Source of the DNA: Streptomyces sp. BK208
GTDB lineage: Bacteria > Actinomycetota > Actinomycetes > Streptomycetales > Streptomycetaceae
Direction of reading: 5' to 3'
Assembly (NCBI RefSeq): GCF_004364245.1
Contig: NZ_SOAV01000002.1
Span: 496,001 to 560,000, forward strand
DNA length: 64,000 bases
Shown here: piece by piece, positions 9,703-18,497 of the stretch
Layout: each line of letters starts with the position of its first letter
Numbering within the stretch: position 1 is the first letter of the stretch
Position numbers and translations under genes: made by a program
The notes under the pieces: generated by a model
The model's input: only the letters and a program-made list of their open reading frames with translations
The model's database searches: none
What the model was told of the DNA's origin: nothing

Positions 9703-10233
9703 GTGAGCGGAGTACGCCCTGGGACGGCGGCGGCCCGCGGTGGTACCACCTCCCGCGGTGGTGCGGGCGCCCGCGGCACCACGGGCGCGCGCCCCGGCGG
9801 CGCCCGGAGCGCGAACCGCGCGGGCGGCGAGGAGCGCGCCCTCACCAGCGTCGCCGCCGGCGACCGCTTCCGCGGCGAGGAGCCCGAGCACACCCCGCGC
9901 CTGTGGCACGTCACCCTCAGCGTCTCCGGCGCCCGCGCCCCGCTCACCGAGGTGCGCCGGGCGCTCGAACAGCTCGCGCACGACCACCCCTTCCTGCTGA
10001 CCAGCCGGTACGCCGACGACCACGCGGAGATCCGGTACTGGGAGGAGGCCCGCGACCTGCACGACGCCGCCGCCGTCGCCCTGCGGCTGTGGGGCGAGCA
10101 CCGGCAGACGGCGGGACTGCCGCCCTGGGAGATCGTCGGCCTGGAGGTCATCGACCGGGTCACCTACCACCAGCGCATCGCCGCGGGGTACGGGCCGGCG
10201 CCTGCGACACCCGTCGGCGTTCACCCGTTTTGA
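9703..10233 (+). CDS. Conserved hypothetical protein between proB and proA
   Basis: 176 residues from a GTG with AAGGAGG five bases upstream. The first 45 residues are low-complexity Gly/Ala/Arg/Thr. A compact alpha/beta-looking domain follows (about 60-165), containing [38 protein letters not shown] and [11 protein letters not shown]. No family was recognised with certainty. Small proteins at this position are conserved between proB and proA in Streptomyces (from memory), so it may be co-expressed with proline synthesis or with the spore-wall genes on either side. The strong ribosome site and dense coding frame make it a real gene. Confidence 0.75.
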   Translation: MSGVRPGTAAARGGTTSRGGAGARGTTGARPGGARSANRAGGEERALTSVAAGDRFRGEEPEHTPRLWHVTLSVSGARAPLTEVRRALEQLAHDHPFLLTSRYADDHAEIRYWEEARDLHDAAAVALRLWGEHRQTAGLPPWEIVGLEVIDRVTYHQRIAAGYGPAPATPVGVHPF

Positions 10234-10306
10234 CCCTTCTGGTGGCCTATCTCGCGGGATGGGACGGCAGGCGACCGCCCGGACCGCGCGCACTACCCTT
10301 CCCCCC

Positions 10307-11593
10307 ATGACCACGCTCTCGCCGTACGACTCGATGTCACCCGTCACCCGGGCCGCCTACCGGGCCAAGTCCGCCGCGGCCGACCTCGCGCCGCTGCCGC
10401 GGGCCGCCAAGGACGACGCGCTGCTCGCCGTCGCGGACGCGCTGGAGGTCCGTACGAGCGAGATCGTCGAGGCCAACGCCCAGGACGTGGCCAAGGCCCG
10501 CGCCGCCGGGACCAGCGAGGCCATCGTCGACCGGCTCACCCTCACCCCGGAGCGGGTCCGCGCCATCGCCTCCGACGTGCGCGACGTCGTCGCCCTGCCC
10601 GACCCGGTCGGCGAGGTGGTGCGCGGCTCCACCCTCCCCAACGGCATCGACCTGCGGCAGGTCCGCGTGCCGCTCGGCGTGGTCGGCATCATCTACGAGG
10701 GCCGGCCCAACGTGACCGTCGACGCCGCCGCCCTGTGCCTGAAGTCCGGCAACGCGGTCCTGCTGCGCGGCTCGTCCTCCGCCTACCGGTCCAACACGGC
10801 CCTGGTCCGGGTGGTCCGCGACGCCGTGGGCGGGGCCGGGCTGCCCGCCGACGCCGTGCAGCTGGTGCCCGGCGAGAGCCGCGACAGCGTGCGCGAGCTG
10901 ATGCGGGCCCGCGGACTGGTCGACGTGCTCATCCCGCGCGGCGGCGCCTCGCTGATCAACACCGTCGTCCAGGAGTCCACCGTCCCCGTCATCGAGACCG
11001 GCACGGGCAACTGCCACGTCTACGTCGACGCGCAGGCCGACCTGGACATGGCCGTCGACATCCTGATCAACTCCAAGGCCCAGCGCGTCAGCGTCTGCAA
11101 CGCCGCCGAGACCCTCCTGGTCCACCAGGACATCGCCGCCGACTTCCTGCCCCGCGCGCTGGACGCCCTCGCCGAGGCAGGGGTCACCGTGCACGCCGAC
11201 GAGCGCGTGGCGGCGTACGCCAAGGACTCCCGGGCGACCGTCGTCGAGGCGACCCCGGAGGACTGGGAGACCGAGTACCTGTCCTACGACATCGCGGCCG
11301 CCGTCGTCGACTCCCTGGACCGGGCCGTCGAGCACATCCGGCTGTGGACCTCCGGTCACACCGAGGCCATCGTCACCACCTCGCAGCAGGCCGCCCGGCG
11401 CTTCACCCAGCTGGTCGACTCCACCACGGTCGCGGTGAACACCTCCACCCGCTTCACCGACGGCGGCCAGTTCGGCTTCGGCGCCGAGATCGGCATCTCC
11501 ACCCAGAAGCTGCACGCCAGGGGCCCGATGGGGCTGCCGGAGCTGACCAGCACCAAGTACATCGTCACCGGCGACGGGCACGTACGCCGCTGA
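10307..11593 (+). CDS. proA: Glutamate-5-semialdehyde dehydrogenase (gamma-glutamyl phosphate reductase)
   Basis: ProA reduces gamma-glutamyl phosphate to glutamate semialdehyde with NADPH, the second step of proline synthesis. The protein has 428 residues, the normal length. The catalytic cysteine is C264 in [36 protein letters not shown] and GSGNC-type blocks ([12 protein letters not shown]) are intact, as is the C-terminal [11 protein letters not shown]. The ATG at 10307 has no ribosome site, but a TACCCT hexamer at 10294-10299 ends 7 bases before it, which suggests a leaderless transcript. Confidence 0.96.
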   Translation: MTTLSPYDSMSPVTRAAYRAKSAAADLAPLPRAAKDDALLAVADALEVRTSEIVEANAQDVAKARAAGTSEAIVDRLTLTPERVRAIASDVRDVVALPDPVGEVVRGSTLPNGIDLRQVRVPLGVVGIIYEGRPNVTVDAAALCLKSGNAVLLRGSSSAYRSNTALVRVVRDAVGGAGLPADAVQLVPGESRDSVRELMRARGLVDVLIPRGGASLINTVVQESTVPVIETGTGNCHVYVDAQADLDMAVDILINSKAQRVSVCNAAETLLVHQDIAADFLPRALDALAEAGVTVHADERVAAYAKDSRATVVEATPEDWETEYLSYDIAAAVVDSLDRAVEHIRLWTSGHTEAIVTTSQQAARRFTQLVDSTTVAVNTSTRFTDGGQFGFGAEIGISTQKLHARGPMGLPELTSTKYIVTGDGHVRR

Positions 11594-11605
11594 CGGCCGG
11601 TGCCG

Positions 11606-11625
11606 GATGCCCCGATCGGGGCATC
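11606..11625. terminator. Perfect 20-bp palindrome after proA
   Basis: GATGCCCCGATCGGGGCATC is a perfect 20-bp palindrome starting 13 bases after the proA stop. It can form a stable hairpin in RNA and may end the proA transcript. There is no U-run after it, so it could instead be an operator: the next gene's apparent promoter (TAGGCT at 11678-11683) lies about 55 bases downstream. Confidence 0.5.
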
Positions 11626-11689
11626 TCACCCACCGGGAGAATTTCCCCGCCGTCTGCCCAAAACGACCCCCCAGGTCTAGGCTGGACCC

Positions 11690-12259
11690 GTGCCGGAGGA
11701 CGTGGGGGGCACGCCGTTCCCGGACGGCAGGGAGCCCGACGACGACCAGGACCGCGGGGTGTCGGACGAAGAGTTCGCCTCCGTGGTCTTCGACGAGGCC
11801 TTCGTACAGGCGGCCGCGGTGCACGAGCCGACCGCCGTCGAGCGCCTCCTGGCCGCCGCGCAGGCCAGAGCCGAGGCCACCGAGGCCGAAGCGGCCCGCC
11901 GCGGCCGCAGCAGAGCCGAGCGCTACGACGACGGGTACGGCGATTTCGGCCATGATCCCGACCTCGACGACCCGGACGACGACCGCGACCTCCTCGACCG
12001 CCCGTACGGCGCTCCGCCGGCCTCCGGCAAGCAGGTGCGGTGGCACCGCCCGGTCGCCTGGCTGCTCGCCCTCGCGATGGGCATCGGCATGGTCGCGCTG
12101 GCCTTCGTGGCGGTCTACCGGGGCGCGTCCTCGGGCGGCGGCCCGCAGCGGGTGCCGCCGCCCGCCTCGACCGGCCCGGAGCAGGGCGGCGCGGTGACGC
12201 CCTCGGCCGCCGCCGACTCCGCCCGCCCCGCCGTCCCGGTGCTCCCGCGCAGCCCCTGA
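11690..12259 (+). CDS. Single-span membrane protein with acidic cytosolic domain
   Basis: 189 residues of unknown function. Residues 1-115 are cytosolic, acidic and partly coiled (Ala/Glu-rich at about 50-75), with DEEFASVVFDEAFVQAAAVHE at about 26-46. One transmembrane helix lies at about 121-142 (AWLLALAMGIGMVALAFVAVY). A short Pro/Ser-rich extracytoplasmic tail follows. The SVVFDE.FV.AA block recurs in the next gene, so the two are related in their cytosolic part and may bind the same partner. The GTG start follows TAGGCT (11678-11683) by 6 bases with no ribosome site, so the message is probably leaderless. Confidence 0.75.
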   Translation: MPEDVGGTPFPDGREPDDDQDRGVSDEEFASVVFDEAFVQAAAVHEPTAVERLLAAAQARAEATEAEAARRGRSRAERYDDGYGDFGHDPDLDDPDDDRDLLDRPYGAPPASGKQVRWHRPVAWLLALAMGIGMVALAFVAVYRGASSGGGPQRVPPPASTGPEQGGAVTPSAAADSARPAVPVLPRSP

Positions 12260-12345
12260 CCTGCCCCTGGGCGCGGTGGCAAGCTGTCCCAACTTGACCT
12301 GTGGCAGCGCGTTTACGCGCCCTTCCGCAGACCCACTCTGAAGGT

Positions 12346-13416
12346 ATGGCAGGGCGTGGCGGTCCGCCCGGAGGAACGCCCGAGGGCACCCCCGGAGGCG
12401 GAGAGGACGAGTACCGGTCCGTCGTCTTCGACGAATCGTTCGTGCGCGCTGCCCGGCTCCAGGAGTTCTCCGCCCAGGAGCGCATCACCGACCACGCGCC
12501 CGCCGTACGCCGCCGCACGCCGCTGCGCCGGGCCGGACTGTCCCGGCAGGCGCTGATCCTCGTCGTGCTCATCGCCGTCGCCTTCGGGACCGCCATCTAC
12601 ATGGGTGTACGGCACCCCTACCAGAGCGCCGCCGGCCAGCGGCCCGCCGAGCCGGTGCGGATGACCGTCGTCCCGCTCGCCCCGCGGGAGCGGGTGCCCG
12701 GCGCCGAGGACGCCGCCTTCCTGTACGCGCACAGTCCCGCCGCGCACTTCAGGACCGCGGCCAAGGGCGTCCCGCTGCCCGGGGCACGGCGCACGGCGCA
12801 CTTCTCCGAGGACCAGGTGCTCAACGCGCTCACCACCGCCAAGAACTACATCGTCCGCTCGGCGCTGGACCCGGACGTGCTCGGCGGCGACCAGGTCCGC
12901 TCGGTACGGGTGCTGCTCGACCCGGACCAGCTCGAACAGTTCGACGAGAGCTTCGACAGGCCCGCCGCTGACGGCCGGCACGCGCCCACCGGCTGGCTGA
13001 TCCGCTTCGACCCCGGCCGCGTCGAGCTGGCCGACCCCGGCGTCCGGGTGGACGGCAGCCTGCGCATCGTGGAGAGCGACGCGTCCACCCTGGAGGTCGC
13101 CGCGGACCACACCATGGTGTACGCGCTGCGCCCCGCCGGTGCCGCCCGGGCCGAGGAGTCGCTGTTCACCGTCCGGCGCGAGCTGCGCTTCCGCTTCGAC
13201 CGGGACGACCTGCGCCTCCACCAGACCCGGCTCGTCGCCTCCTACGTCCAGGCCGGACCGCTCTCCTGCGCCGAGGACACGGCGGACCACCTCCGCCCGC
13301 TGCTGGCCGGCCAGCAGGCCGGGGCCGGCGTCCCCGCCGGCACCGACCCGTACGCCGCGGGCGACGCCACGGCCCTGTGCGGCAGCCTCGCGCAGCACGC
13401 CCAGCCGAAGGTGTGA
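12346..13416 (+). CDS. Membrane-anchored protein of the spore-wall locus (SCO2584-like)
   Basis: 356 residues from ATG 12346. A cytosolic segment carries EDEYRSVVFDESFVRAARLQE, the motif shared with the preceding gene. One transmembrane helix (about 68-88, ALILVVLIAVAFGTAIYMGV) precedes an extracytoplasmic domain of about 260 residues containing SEDQVLNALTTAKNYIVRSA. In S. coelicolor the protein at this locus (SCO2584, from memory) interacts with the spore-wall synthesising complex; that identity is inferred from position and design. An in-frame GTG at 12301 would add 15 residues including a TTA leucine codon. I prefer ATG 12346 because CACTCT (12334-12339) lies 6 bases before it. The gene is convergent with the M48 peptidase, with only 18 bases between them. 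Confidence 0.7.
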   Translation: MAGRGGPPGGTPEGTPGGGEDEYRSVVFDESFVRAARLQEFSAQERITDHAPAVRRRTPLRRAGLSRQALILVVLIAVAFGTAIYMGVRHPYQSAAGQRPAEPVRMTVVPLAPRERVPGAEDAAFLYAHSPAAHFRTAAKGVPLPGARRTAHFSEDQVLNALTTAKNYIVRSALDPDVLGGDQVRSVRVLLDPDQLEQFDESFDRPAADGRHAPTGWLIRFDPGRVELADPGVRVDGSLRIVESDASTLEVAADHTMVYALRPAGAARAEESLFTVRRELRFRFDRDDLRLHQTRLVASYVQAGPLSCAEDTADHLRPLLAGQQAGAGVPAGTDPYAAGDATALCGSLAQHAQPKV

Positions 13417-13434
13417 GCGGGAGCGGGAGCGGGT

Positions 13435-14628
13435 TCAGGCGCCGTCGCGCGGCGCGGAGTCCCGCGGAGACCCCGGACCGTCGCCCCCGGGCCCCTCGGG
13501 CCCTCCCGGCCCCTCGGGCCCGTCAGGGCGCCCCGAGCCGTCCTCGGGCCCCTCCGCCGGACCGTCCCCGTTCCCGGACTGCCGCGGCTGGGAGCCCGCG
13601 AAGCCGCCGAAGCCCCGCCGCATCCGGTCGCCGAGGTCACCGGCGCCGCCCGCTATGTCGTTGACCAGCTTCATCAGCGGGTCCTTGGAGTTGCGCACGT
13701 GCGTCGCGTAGCTGGACGCCGACTCGCGGAAGGAGTCCCGGACCGAGGCGTCCTTGTCCTCGTCGCGCCGCGGGTAATGGCCGTCCATGGTCCGCTGGTG
13801 GTCCCGGGAGGCCGCCCACTTCTTCAGCTCGGCGGCCCGCACCGTGGTGAACGGGTGCGAGCGGGGCAGCACGTTGAGGATCTTCAGCACGGAGTCGCGC
13901 AGGTCGCCGCCGGCCTCGTACTCCTCGGCCTGCTCCAGGAACGCGTCCACGTTCATCTCGTGCAGGTGGTTGCCGCCCGCGATCTTCATCAGGCCCCGCA
14001 TCGAGGCCCGCAGGTCCTGGCCGACCAGCAGCCCCGCGCGGTCGGCGGACAGCTCCGACTTGCGGAACCACTCGCGCAGCGCGGTCACGATCGCCATGAT
14101 CGCCACGTTGCCCAGGGGAATCCACGCGACCCTCACGGCCAGTGAGGTCAGGAAGAGCAGGATGGTCCGGTAGACCGCGTGCCCGGACAGGGCGTGGCCC
14201 ACCTCGTGCCCGACGACCGCCCGCATCTCCTCCTCGTCGAGCAGCTCGACCAGGCCCGTGGTGACGACGATGATCGGCTCGTCGAGACCGATGCACATCG
14301 CGTTCGGGGCCGGGTCCTGCTTCACGTACATCACGGGGACCTTCTCCAGGTCCAGGATGTAGCAGGCGTCGCGCAGCATGACGTTCAGGTGGGCGAACTG
14401 CCGGTCGGAGACCCGCACCGAGTCGGACAGGAACAGCAGCCTGAGGCTCCGCTCGGGCAGCAGGCCGCTCAGCGCCTTGAAGACCGTGTCGAAGCCGCTC
14501 AGCCTGCGCAGCGCCACCAGCGCGCTGCGGTCGGCCGGATGCTCGTAGGCACGCGAGGAGATGCCGGGGAAGCGCCTGCGCTGTCTGCCCGGGACGTGCT
14601 CGTGCCCGTTGTGGTGGCCGTCGGACAT
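13435..14628 (-). CDS. M48-family membrane zinc metallopeptidase
   Basis: 397 residues. HEVGH at 141-145 supplies two zinc histidines and the catalytic glutamate; E192 in SELSADRAGLL fits the third ligand. Two hydrophobic helices (about 151-170 and 172-186) lie right after the active site, as in HtpX/Ste24-like peptidases, placing it in the membrane. The C-terminal 70 residues are a Gly/Pro/Glu low-complexity tail rich in GPEGPGG repeats. It probably degrades or processes membrane or secreted proteins; no specific substrate can be inferred. ATG 14628 is preferred over ATG 14640 because GGGGGA lies just before it. The preceding 150 bases are oddly rich in G and T on the plus strand. Confidence 0.88.
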   Translation of the reverse strand: MSDGHHNGHEHVPGRQRRRFPGISSRAYEHPADRSALVALRRLSGFDTVFKALSGLLPERSLRLLFLSDSVRVSDRQFAHLNVMLRDACYILDLEKVPVMYVKQDPAPNAMCIGLDEPIIVVTTGLVELLDEEEMRAVVGHEVGHALSGHAVYRTILLFLTSLAVRVAWIPLGNVAIMAIVTALREWFRKSELSADRAGLLVGQDLRASMRGLMKIAGGNHLHEMNVDAFLEQAEEYEAGGDLRDSVLKILNVLPRSHPFTTVRAAELKKWAASRDHQRTMDGHYPRRDEDKDASVRDSFRESASSYATHVRNSKDPLMKLVNDIAGGAGDLGDRMRRGFGGFAGSQPRQSGNGDGPAEGPEDGSGRPDGPEGPGGPEGPGGDGPGSPRDSAPRDGA

Positions 14629-14790
14629 GTCTTCCCCCATGTGCGTCTGTGTGGCCTGTATGTACGTGTGCCCGGCCTGTGTGCATCTCTGGCCTTTGCG
14701 AACCCTTGTGCGGTCCTTTGCGCCCCCGGAGCCGGGCCCAGCCTAGGCGGAGATACCGTGGACGGGCAGTACGTCTAAGGAGCCCACGCC

Positions 14791-14952
14791 ATGCAGCACA
14801 TCTCCCACGCCGACCGGCTCGCCGCAGCCACGACCGCCGCCGAGCAGCAGGGGCCGGGGAATCTGCTCCGGATCGTCCTGATCGTCATGGTGGTGGGCTG
14901 CGTACTGACGGCGTGGTTCCTGCTGCGCGGGTACAAGCAGAAGGACGACTGA
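14791..14952 (+). CDS. Small single-span membrane protein (53 residues)
   Basis: Reads MQHISHADRLAAATT at the N-terminus, then one transmembrane helix (about 25-46, LLRIVLIVMVVGCVLTAWFLL), and ends with a short basic/acidic cytosolic-looking tail (RGYKQKDD). AAGGAG lies 8 bases before the ATG, and codon third positions are strongly GC, so it is credible despite its size. Function unknown. It is followed within 150 bases by another single-span mini-protein and then nadD. Confidence 0.7.
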   Translation: MQHISHADRLAAATTAAEQQGPGNLLRIVLIVMVVGCVLTAWFLLRGYKQKDD

Positions 14953-15095
14953 GGGGATCCGAAGGTTCCCCCTGACCCCCGGCTGCGGGCCGTCGGACCG
15001 TCCCCAACGGCGGAGTCGGCGTGATCGCCCGCGGGGCGCCCGCATACGATGAGCGGACGTCTTGTCCCGCCCACACCGGATAGGTCCTGCCGAAG

Positions 15096-15263
15096 ATGAG
15101 CCTTCCCCTCAGCGCCGCCCAGTTCGCCACCCTCGCCGCCGAGGGCGGCGAGGAGCACGGTGGCAACCACGAGAGCCTCAGCCCCTACGTCACCGGCATC
15201 GGCGCGTTCGTCATCCTGCTGCTCCTGCTGTGGATCACCACCCGGTTCAACCGCGACCGCTGA
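15096..15263 (+). CDS. Small single-span membrane protein (55 residues)
   Basis: Begins [18 protein letters not shown], continues with a His/Glu-containing stretch, and has one transmembrane helix (about 32-49, [17 protein letters not shown]) followed by a basic end RFNRDR, so the C-terminus is probably cytosolic. It lies just upstream of nadD and downstream of another 53-residue single-span protein. Proteins of this type recur beside nadD in Streptomyces (from memory), with no assigned role. The ribosome site is poor (CCGAAG), so expression level is uncertain. Confidence 0.65.
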   Translation: MSLPLSAAQFATLAAEGGEEHGGNHESLSPYVTGIGAFVILLLLLWITTRFNRDR

Positions 15264-15321
15264 GCCCCGGCTCCGTGGGCGCGACCGGGTCGCTCCGGGC
15301 GGGCCGGTAGGGTCTGCTCGC

Positions 15322-16038
15322 ATGGGAGAGCACGACACGCCTACCGGCCCGGCGCACGCGCCGGCGGCGCAGACGGCGCGCGGCACGCAGAACGCGGTGC
15401 CCGCCCGCGCCACCGGCCCGGCCGGCGGTCGGGGCGACGGCCCGTCGGCGGGCAGGCGGCGCCTGGGCGTCATGGGCGGCACCTTCGACCCGATCCACCA
15501 CGGCCACCTCGTGGCGGCCAGTGAGGTGGCCGCGCAGTTCGAGCTGGACGAGGTGGTGTTCGTCCCGACCGGGCAGCCGTGGCAGAAGAGCCACCGCGCG
15601 GTCTCCGCGGCCGAGGACCGCTATCTGATGACGGTGGTCGCGACCGTCGAGAACCCCCAGTTCTCCGTCAGCCGCATCGACATCGACCGCGGCGGCCCCA
15701 CCTACACCGTCGACACCCTGCGCGACCTGCGCGCGCTCAATCTCGACGCGGACCTGTTCTTCATCACCGGGGCCGACGCCCTCGCCCAGATCCTCACCTG
15801 GCGCGACAGCGAGGAACTGTTCTCGCTCGCCCACTTCATCGGCGTCACCCGGCCCGGCCACACCCTCACGGACGCCGGACTGCCCAAGGGCCGTGTCTCG
15901 CTCGTCGAGGTCCCCGCCCTCGCCATCTCCTCCACGGACTGCCGTGCGAGAGTCGCCAAGGGCGATCCCGTCTGGTACCTGGTGCCGGACGGAGTCGTGC
16001 GCTATATCGACAAACGCCACCTGTACCGCGGCGAGTGA
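15322..16038 (+). CDS. nadD: Nicotinate-mononucleotide adenylyltransferase
   Basis: NadD joins nicotinate mononucleotide and ATP to form deamido-NAD. The nucleotidyltransferase signature [12 protein letters not shown] starts at residue 52, and the second signature ISSTDCRAR is near the C-terminus. The 238-residue protein carries a nonconserved 48-residue Ala/Pro/Gly N-terminal extension. ATG 15322 was chosen because TAGGGT (15308-15313) ends 8 bases upstream, fitting a leaderless start. The true start could lie closer to the conserved domain, since GTG codons occur in the extension. rsfS lies two genes downstream, a common bacterial arrangement. Confidence 0.93.
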   Translation: MGEHDTPTGPAHAPAAQTARGTQNAVPARATGPAGGRGDGPSAGRRRLGVMGGTFDPIHHGHLVAASEVAAQFELDEVVFVPTGQPWQKSHRAVSAAEDRYLMTVVATVENPQFSVSRIDIDRGGPTYTVDTLRDLRALNLDADLFFITGADALAQILTWRDSEELFSLAHFIGVTRPGHTLTDAGLPKGRVSLVEVPALAISSTDCRARVAKGDPVWYLVPDGVVRYIDKRHLYRGE

Positions 16039-16054
16039 GCCGAGAGGGGCACCG

Positions 16055-17959
16055 GTGAACGACGGATACGACGCGGGACACGGCGACGACCAGTACGAAC
16101 TCGTCGGCTACGACGAGTACGGCCGCCCCGTGTACCGCCAGGCCCAGAGCCAGGCCCAGAGCCAGTCCCAGAGCCAGGACCAGGGCCACTTCCACGGGCA
16201 GTACGGGCAGCAGGGGCAGCCTTACGGGCAGCAGGGGCAGCAGTACGACCAGCACGCGCAGCAGTACCAGCAGCAGTACGGGCAGGGGGGCTACGGGCAG
16301 CAGGACTACGGGTACGACCCGTACGCCACGGGCACCCAGCAGCCCGTTCAGCCGCCCCTTCAGCAGCCCTACGACCCCTACGGCTCCCCGGGCGGCTACG
16401 ACACCGGTCAGCAGCCGGCGCAGCCGCCCGCGCCCGGCTACGGCGGTTACGACGGCCACCCCTCCGGCCCGCACGGGGGCGGGCCGGCCCCGCAGGAGCC
16501 GTACGACCCGTACGGCCGGGCGGCGACCAGCGGCCCGCAGCCCAGGGTCGCCGAACAGACCGCCCACATTCCGCAGCAGGCCGGCCCGGCCGGGGAACGG
16601 CAGCGGGATCGTTCCGCCGAGAGTCCCGAGAGTCCCGAGAGTCCCGAGAGCGCCGAGACCGTCGGGGGTGCCGAACCCGGTGGGGAGTACCGCACCGAGC
16701 AGTTCGCCTTCGTCGAGGAACCGGCCGGCGACTCCGAGGACGTCATCGACTGGATGAAGTTCACGGAGAACCGCACCGAGCGCCGTGAGGAGGCCCGGCG
16801 GCGCGCACGCACGCGTGTCGTCGCCCTGGTGGTCGTCCTGGCCCTGGTCGCGGCCGGTGGCGTCGGCTACCTCTGGTACGCCGGGAAGCTGCCCGGGCTG
16901 TCCTCCTCCGACGACAAGAGCGGCGCCGCGACGACGGCGGGCGCCCAGAAGCGCGACGTGATCGCCGTGCACCTGCACGACACCAAGGGCGGCGGCACCT
17001 CCACCGCGCTGCTCGTGAACAACACCACCACCGGACAGGGCACCGCCGTGCTGGTGCCCAACGCGCTCGCCCTGACCGGCGACGACGGCAGCACCACCAC
17101 GCTGGCCAAGTCCGTCGGCGACGAGGGGCCCGACGCGACCCGCACCGCTCTCGACACGGCCCTCGGCACCGACATCGAGGGCACCTGGCGCCTGGACACG
17201 CCGTACCTCCAGATCCTCGTCGACCTGGTCGGCAACATCGACGTCGACACCGACGCCGACGTCCCCGACCCGGAGTCCAAGGACAAGGGCGCCGCGCCCC
17301 TCGTGCACAAGGGCGAGGGCCAGACCCTCAGCGGCAAGACGGCCGTCGCCTACGCCACGTACAAGGGCCCGGGCGAGCAGGCGAACGCCCAGTTGCAGCG
17401 GTTCGGGCAGGTCATGCAGGGCGTGCTGCGCAAGCTGTCCTCCGACCCGCAGGCCGCGACGACCACCGTCCAGACCCTCGGCATGATCCTCGACCCGCCG
17501 CTGACGGAGAAGGACCTCGGCACGTTCCTCGCCGGGCTCTCCGACCGCGCCAAGGGCGGCGACTTCAAGACCGCGCTGCTGCCCGTCCAGGACGACGGCG
17601 GGCTCAGCGCCGAGGCCGGCGACAGCGTCGTCAAGGACGTGCTCGGCGGCACCGCCAAGAGCCCCGACAAGGACGCGGCCGTCAGCGTCTCCGTCCGCAA
17701 CGCCACCGGCGAGGAGGACCGCACCGCCAAGGCCCGCGTCGTGCTCCTCAACGGCGGCTTCACCTTCGTGTCGGGCGGCACCGCCTCCGGCACCGAGGCC
17801 ACCTCGGAGGTCGTCTACGGGGCGGCCGCCGACAAGGAGAACGCCGTCCAGGTGGCCAAGACCCTGGGCCTGCCCACCGGCTCCGTCTCCCAGGGCAAGG
17901 TCTCCGCGAACGCGCGGGTCTCGGTGGTGCTCGGCCAGGACTACGAGCCGGCGTCGTAG
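16055..17959 (+). CDS. pdtA: Divergent LytR-CpsA-Psr (LCP) protein with LytR C-terminal domain, PdtA-like
   Basis: 634 residues, GTG start 16 bases after nadD with GAGAGGGG before it. Residues 1-250 are cytosolic and low-complexity: Gln/Ser repeats (AQSQAQSQSQSQDQ), Gln/Gly/Tyr repeats and a SPE repeat. A transmembrane helix (about 254-276) precedes the LCP domain (about 290-460) and a LytR_C domain (about 545-634, SVSVRNATG). LCP enzymes move lipid-linked glycopolymers onto peptidoglycan outside the membrane. In S. coelicolor the LCP protein at this locus, PdtA (SCO2578, from memory), is implicated in attaching polydiglycosylphosphate; position between nadD and rsfS supports orthology. The usual Pro-Arg-Asp catalytic block reads VPNAL and the later Arg-rich YVRHR block reads YATYK, so key arginines appear lost. 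Confidence 0.75.
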   Translation: MNDGYDAGHGDDQYELVGYDEYGRPVYRQAQSQAQSQSQSQDQGHFHGQYGQQGQPYGQQGQQYDQHAQQYQQQYGQGGYGQQDYGYDPYATGTQQPVQPPLQQPYDPYGSPGGYDTGQQPAQPPAPGYGGYDGHPSGPHGGGPAPQEPYDPYGRAATSGPQPRVAEQTAHIPQQAGPAGERQRDRSAESPESPESPESAETVGGAEPGGEYRTEQFAFVEEPAGDSEDVIDWMKFTENRTERREEARRRARTRVVALVVVLALVAAGGVGYLWYAGKLPGLSSSDDKSGAATTAGAQKRDVIAVHLHDTKGGGTSTALLVNNTTTGQGTAVLVPNALALTGDDGSTTTLAKSVGDEGPDATRTALDTALGTDIEGTWRLDTPYLQILVDLVGNIDVDTDADVPDPESKDKGAAPLVHKGEGQTLSGKTAVAYATYKGPGEQANAQLQRFGQVMQGVLRKLSSDPQAATTTVQTLGMILDPPLTEKDLGTFLAGLSDRAKGGDFKTALLPVQDDGGLSAEAGDSVVKDVLGGTAKSPDKDAAVSVSVRNATGEEDRTAKARVVLLNGGFTFVSGGTASGTEATSEVVYGAAADKENAVQVAKTLGLPTGSVSQGKVSANARVSVVLGQDYEPAS

Positions 17960-18050
17960 GGGGCCCGGGGGCGCACGGCTTCCGCGTGGGCCCGTGTCGG
18001 CGGTCGTGAGACCCTTGAGGTCAACCGACCGCCGACCCGAAAGCCAGGCA

Positions 18051-18497
18051 GTGACCGCGACCGACCGCTCCATCGAACTCATCAACGCCGCCGCACAGGC
18101 GGCGGCCGACAAGCTCGCGCACGACATCATCGCCTACGACGTCAGCGACGTGCTGTCGATCACGGACGCCTTCCTGCTGGCCTCCGCGCCCAACGACCGC
18201 CAGGTCAAGTCGATCGTCGACGAGATCGAGGAGCGGCTGAACAAGGAGCTCGGCGCCAAGCCGGTGCGCCGCGAGGGCGACCGCGAGGCCCGCTGGGTCC
18301 TGCTCGACTACGTCGACATCGTCGTCCACGTCCAGCACAGCGAGGAGCGCGTCTTCTACGCCCTGGAGCGGCTGTGGAAGGACTGCCCCGAGCTGGACCT
18401 GCCCGCCGACGCCAAGGAGACCCGCGGCAAGGCGGAGGAGCACGCCAGGCTCCAGGCCGCCGAGGAGGCGACGCGCACCGACGAGGACTGGCGATGA
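18051..18497 (+). CDS. rsfS: Ribosome silencing factor RsfS
   Basis: 148 residues of the RsfS/Iojap family, which binds ribosomal protein L14 and blocks subunit joining during starvation. Conserved features are present: AAADKLAHDIIAYDVSDV, TDAFLLASAPNDRQVKSI, and REGDREARWVLLDYVDIVVHV. GTG 18051 is used as the start because the conserved helix begins right after it. The gene overlaps the next by ATGA, so the phosphatase is translationally coupled to it. Confidence 0.93.
   Translation: MTATDRSIELINAAAQAAADKLAHDIIAYDVSDVLSITDAFLLASAPNDRQVKSIVDEIEERLNKELGAKPVRREGDREARWVLLDYVDIVVHVQHSEERVFYALERLWKDCPELDLPADAKETRGKAEEHARLQAAEEATRTDEDWR

Noticed and set aside
12301..12345. GTG 12301 as start of the membrane protein, giving a TTA codon and bldA dependence
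   Set aside because: The added residues look non-conserved, and a -10-like hexamer sits directly before ATG 12346. Worth noting but not supported.
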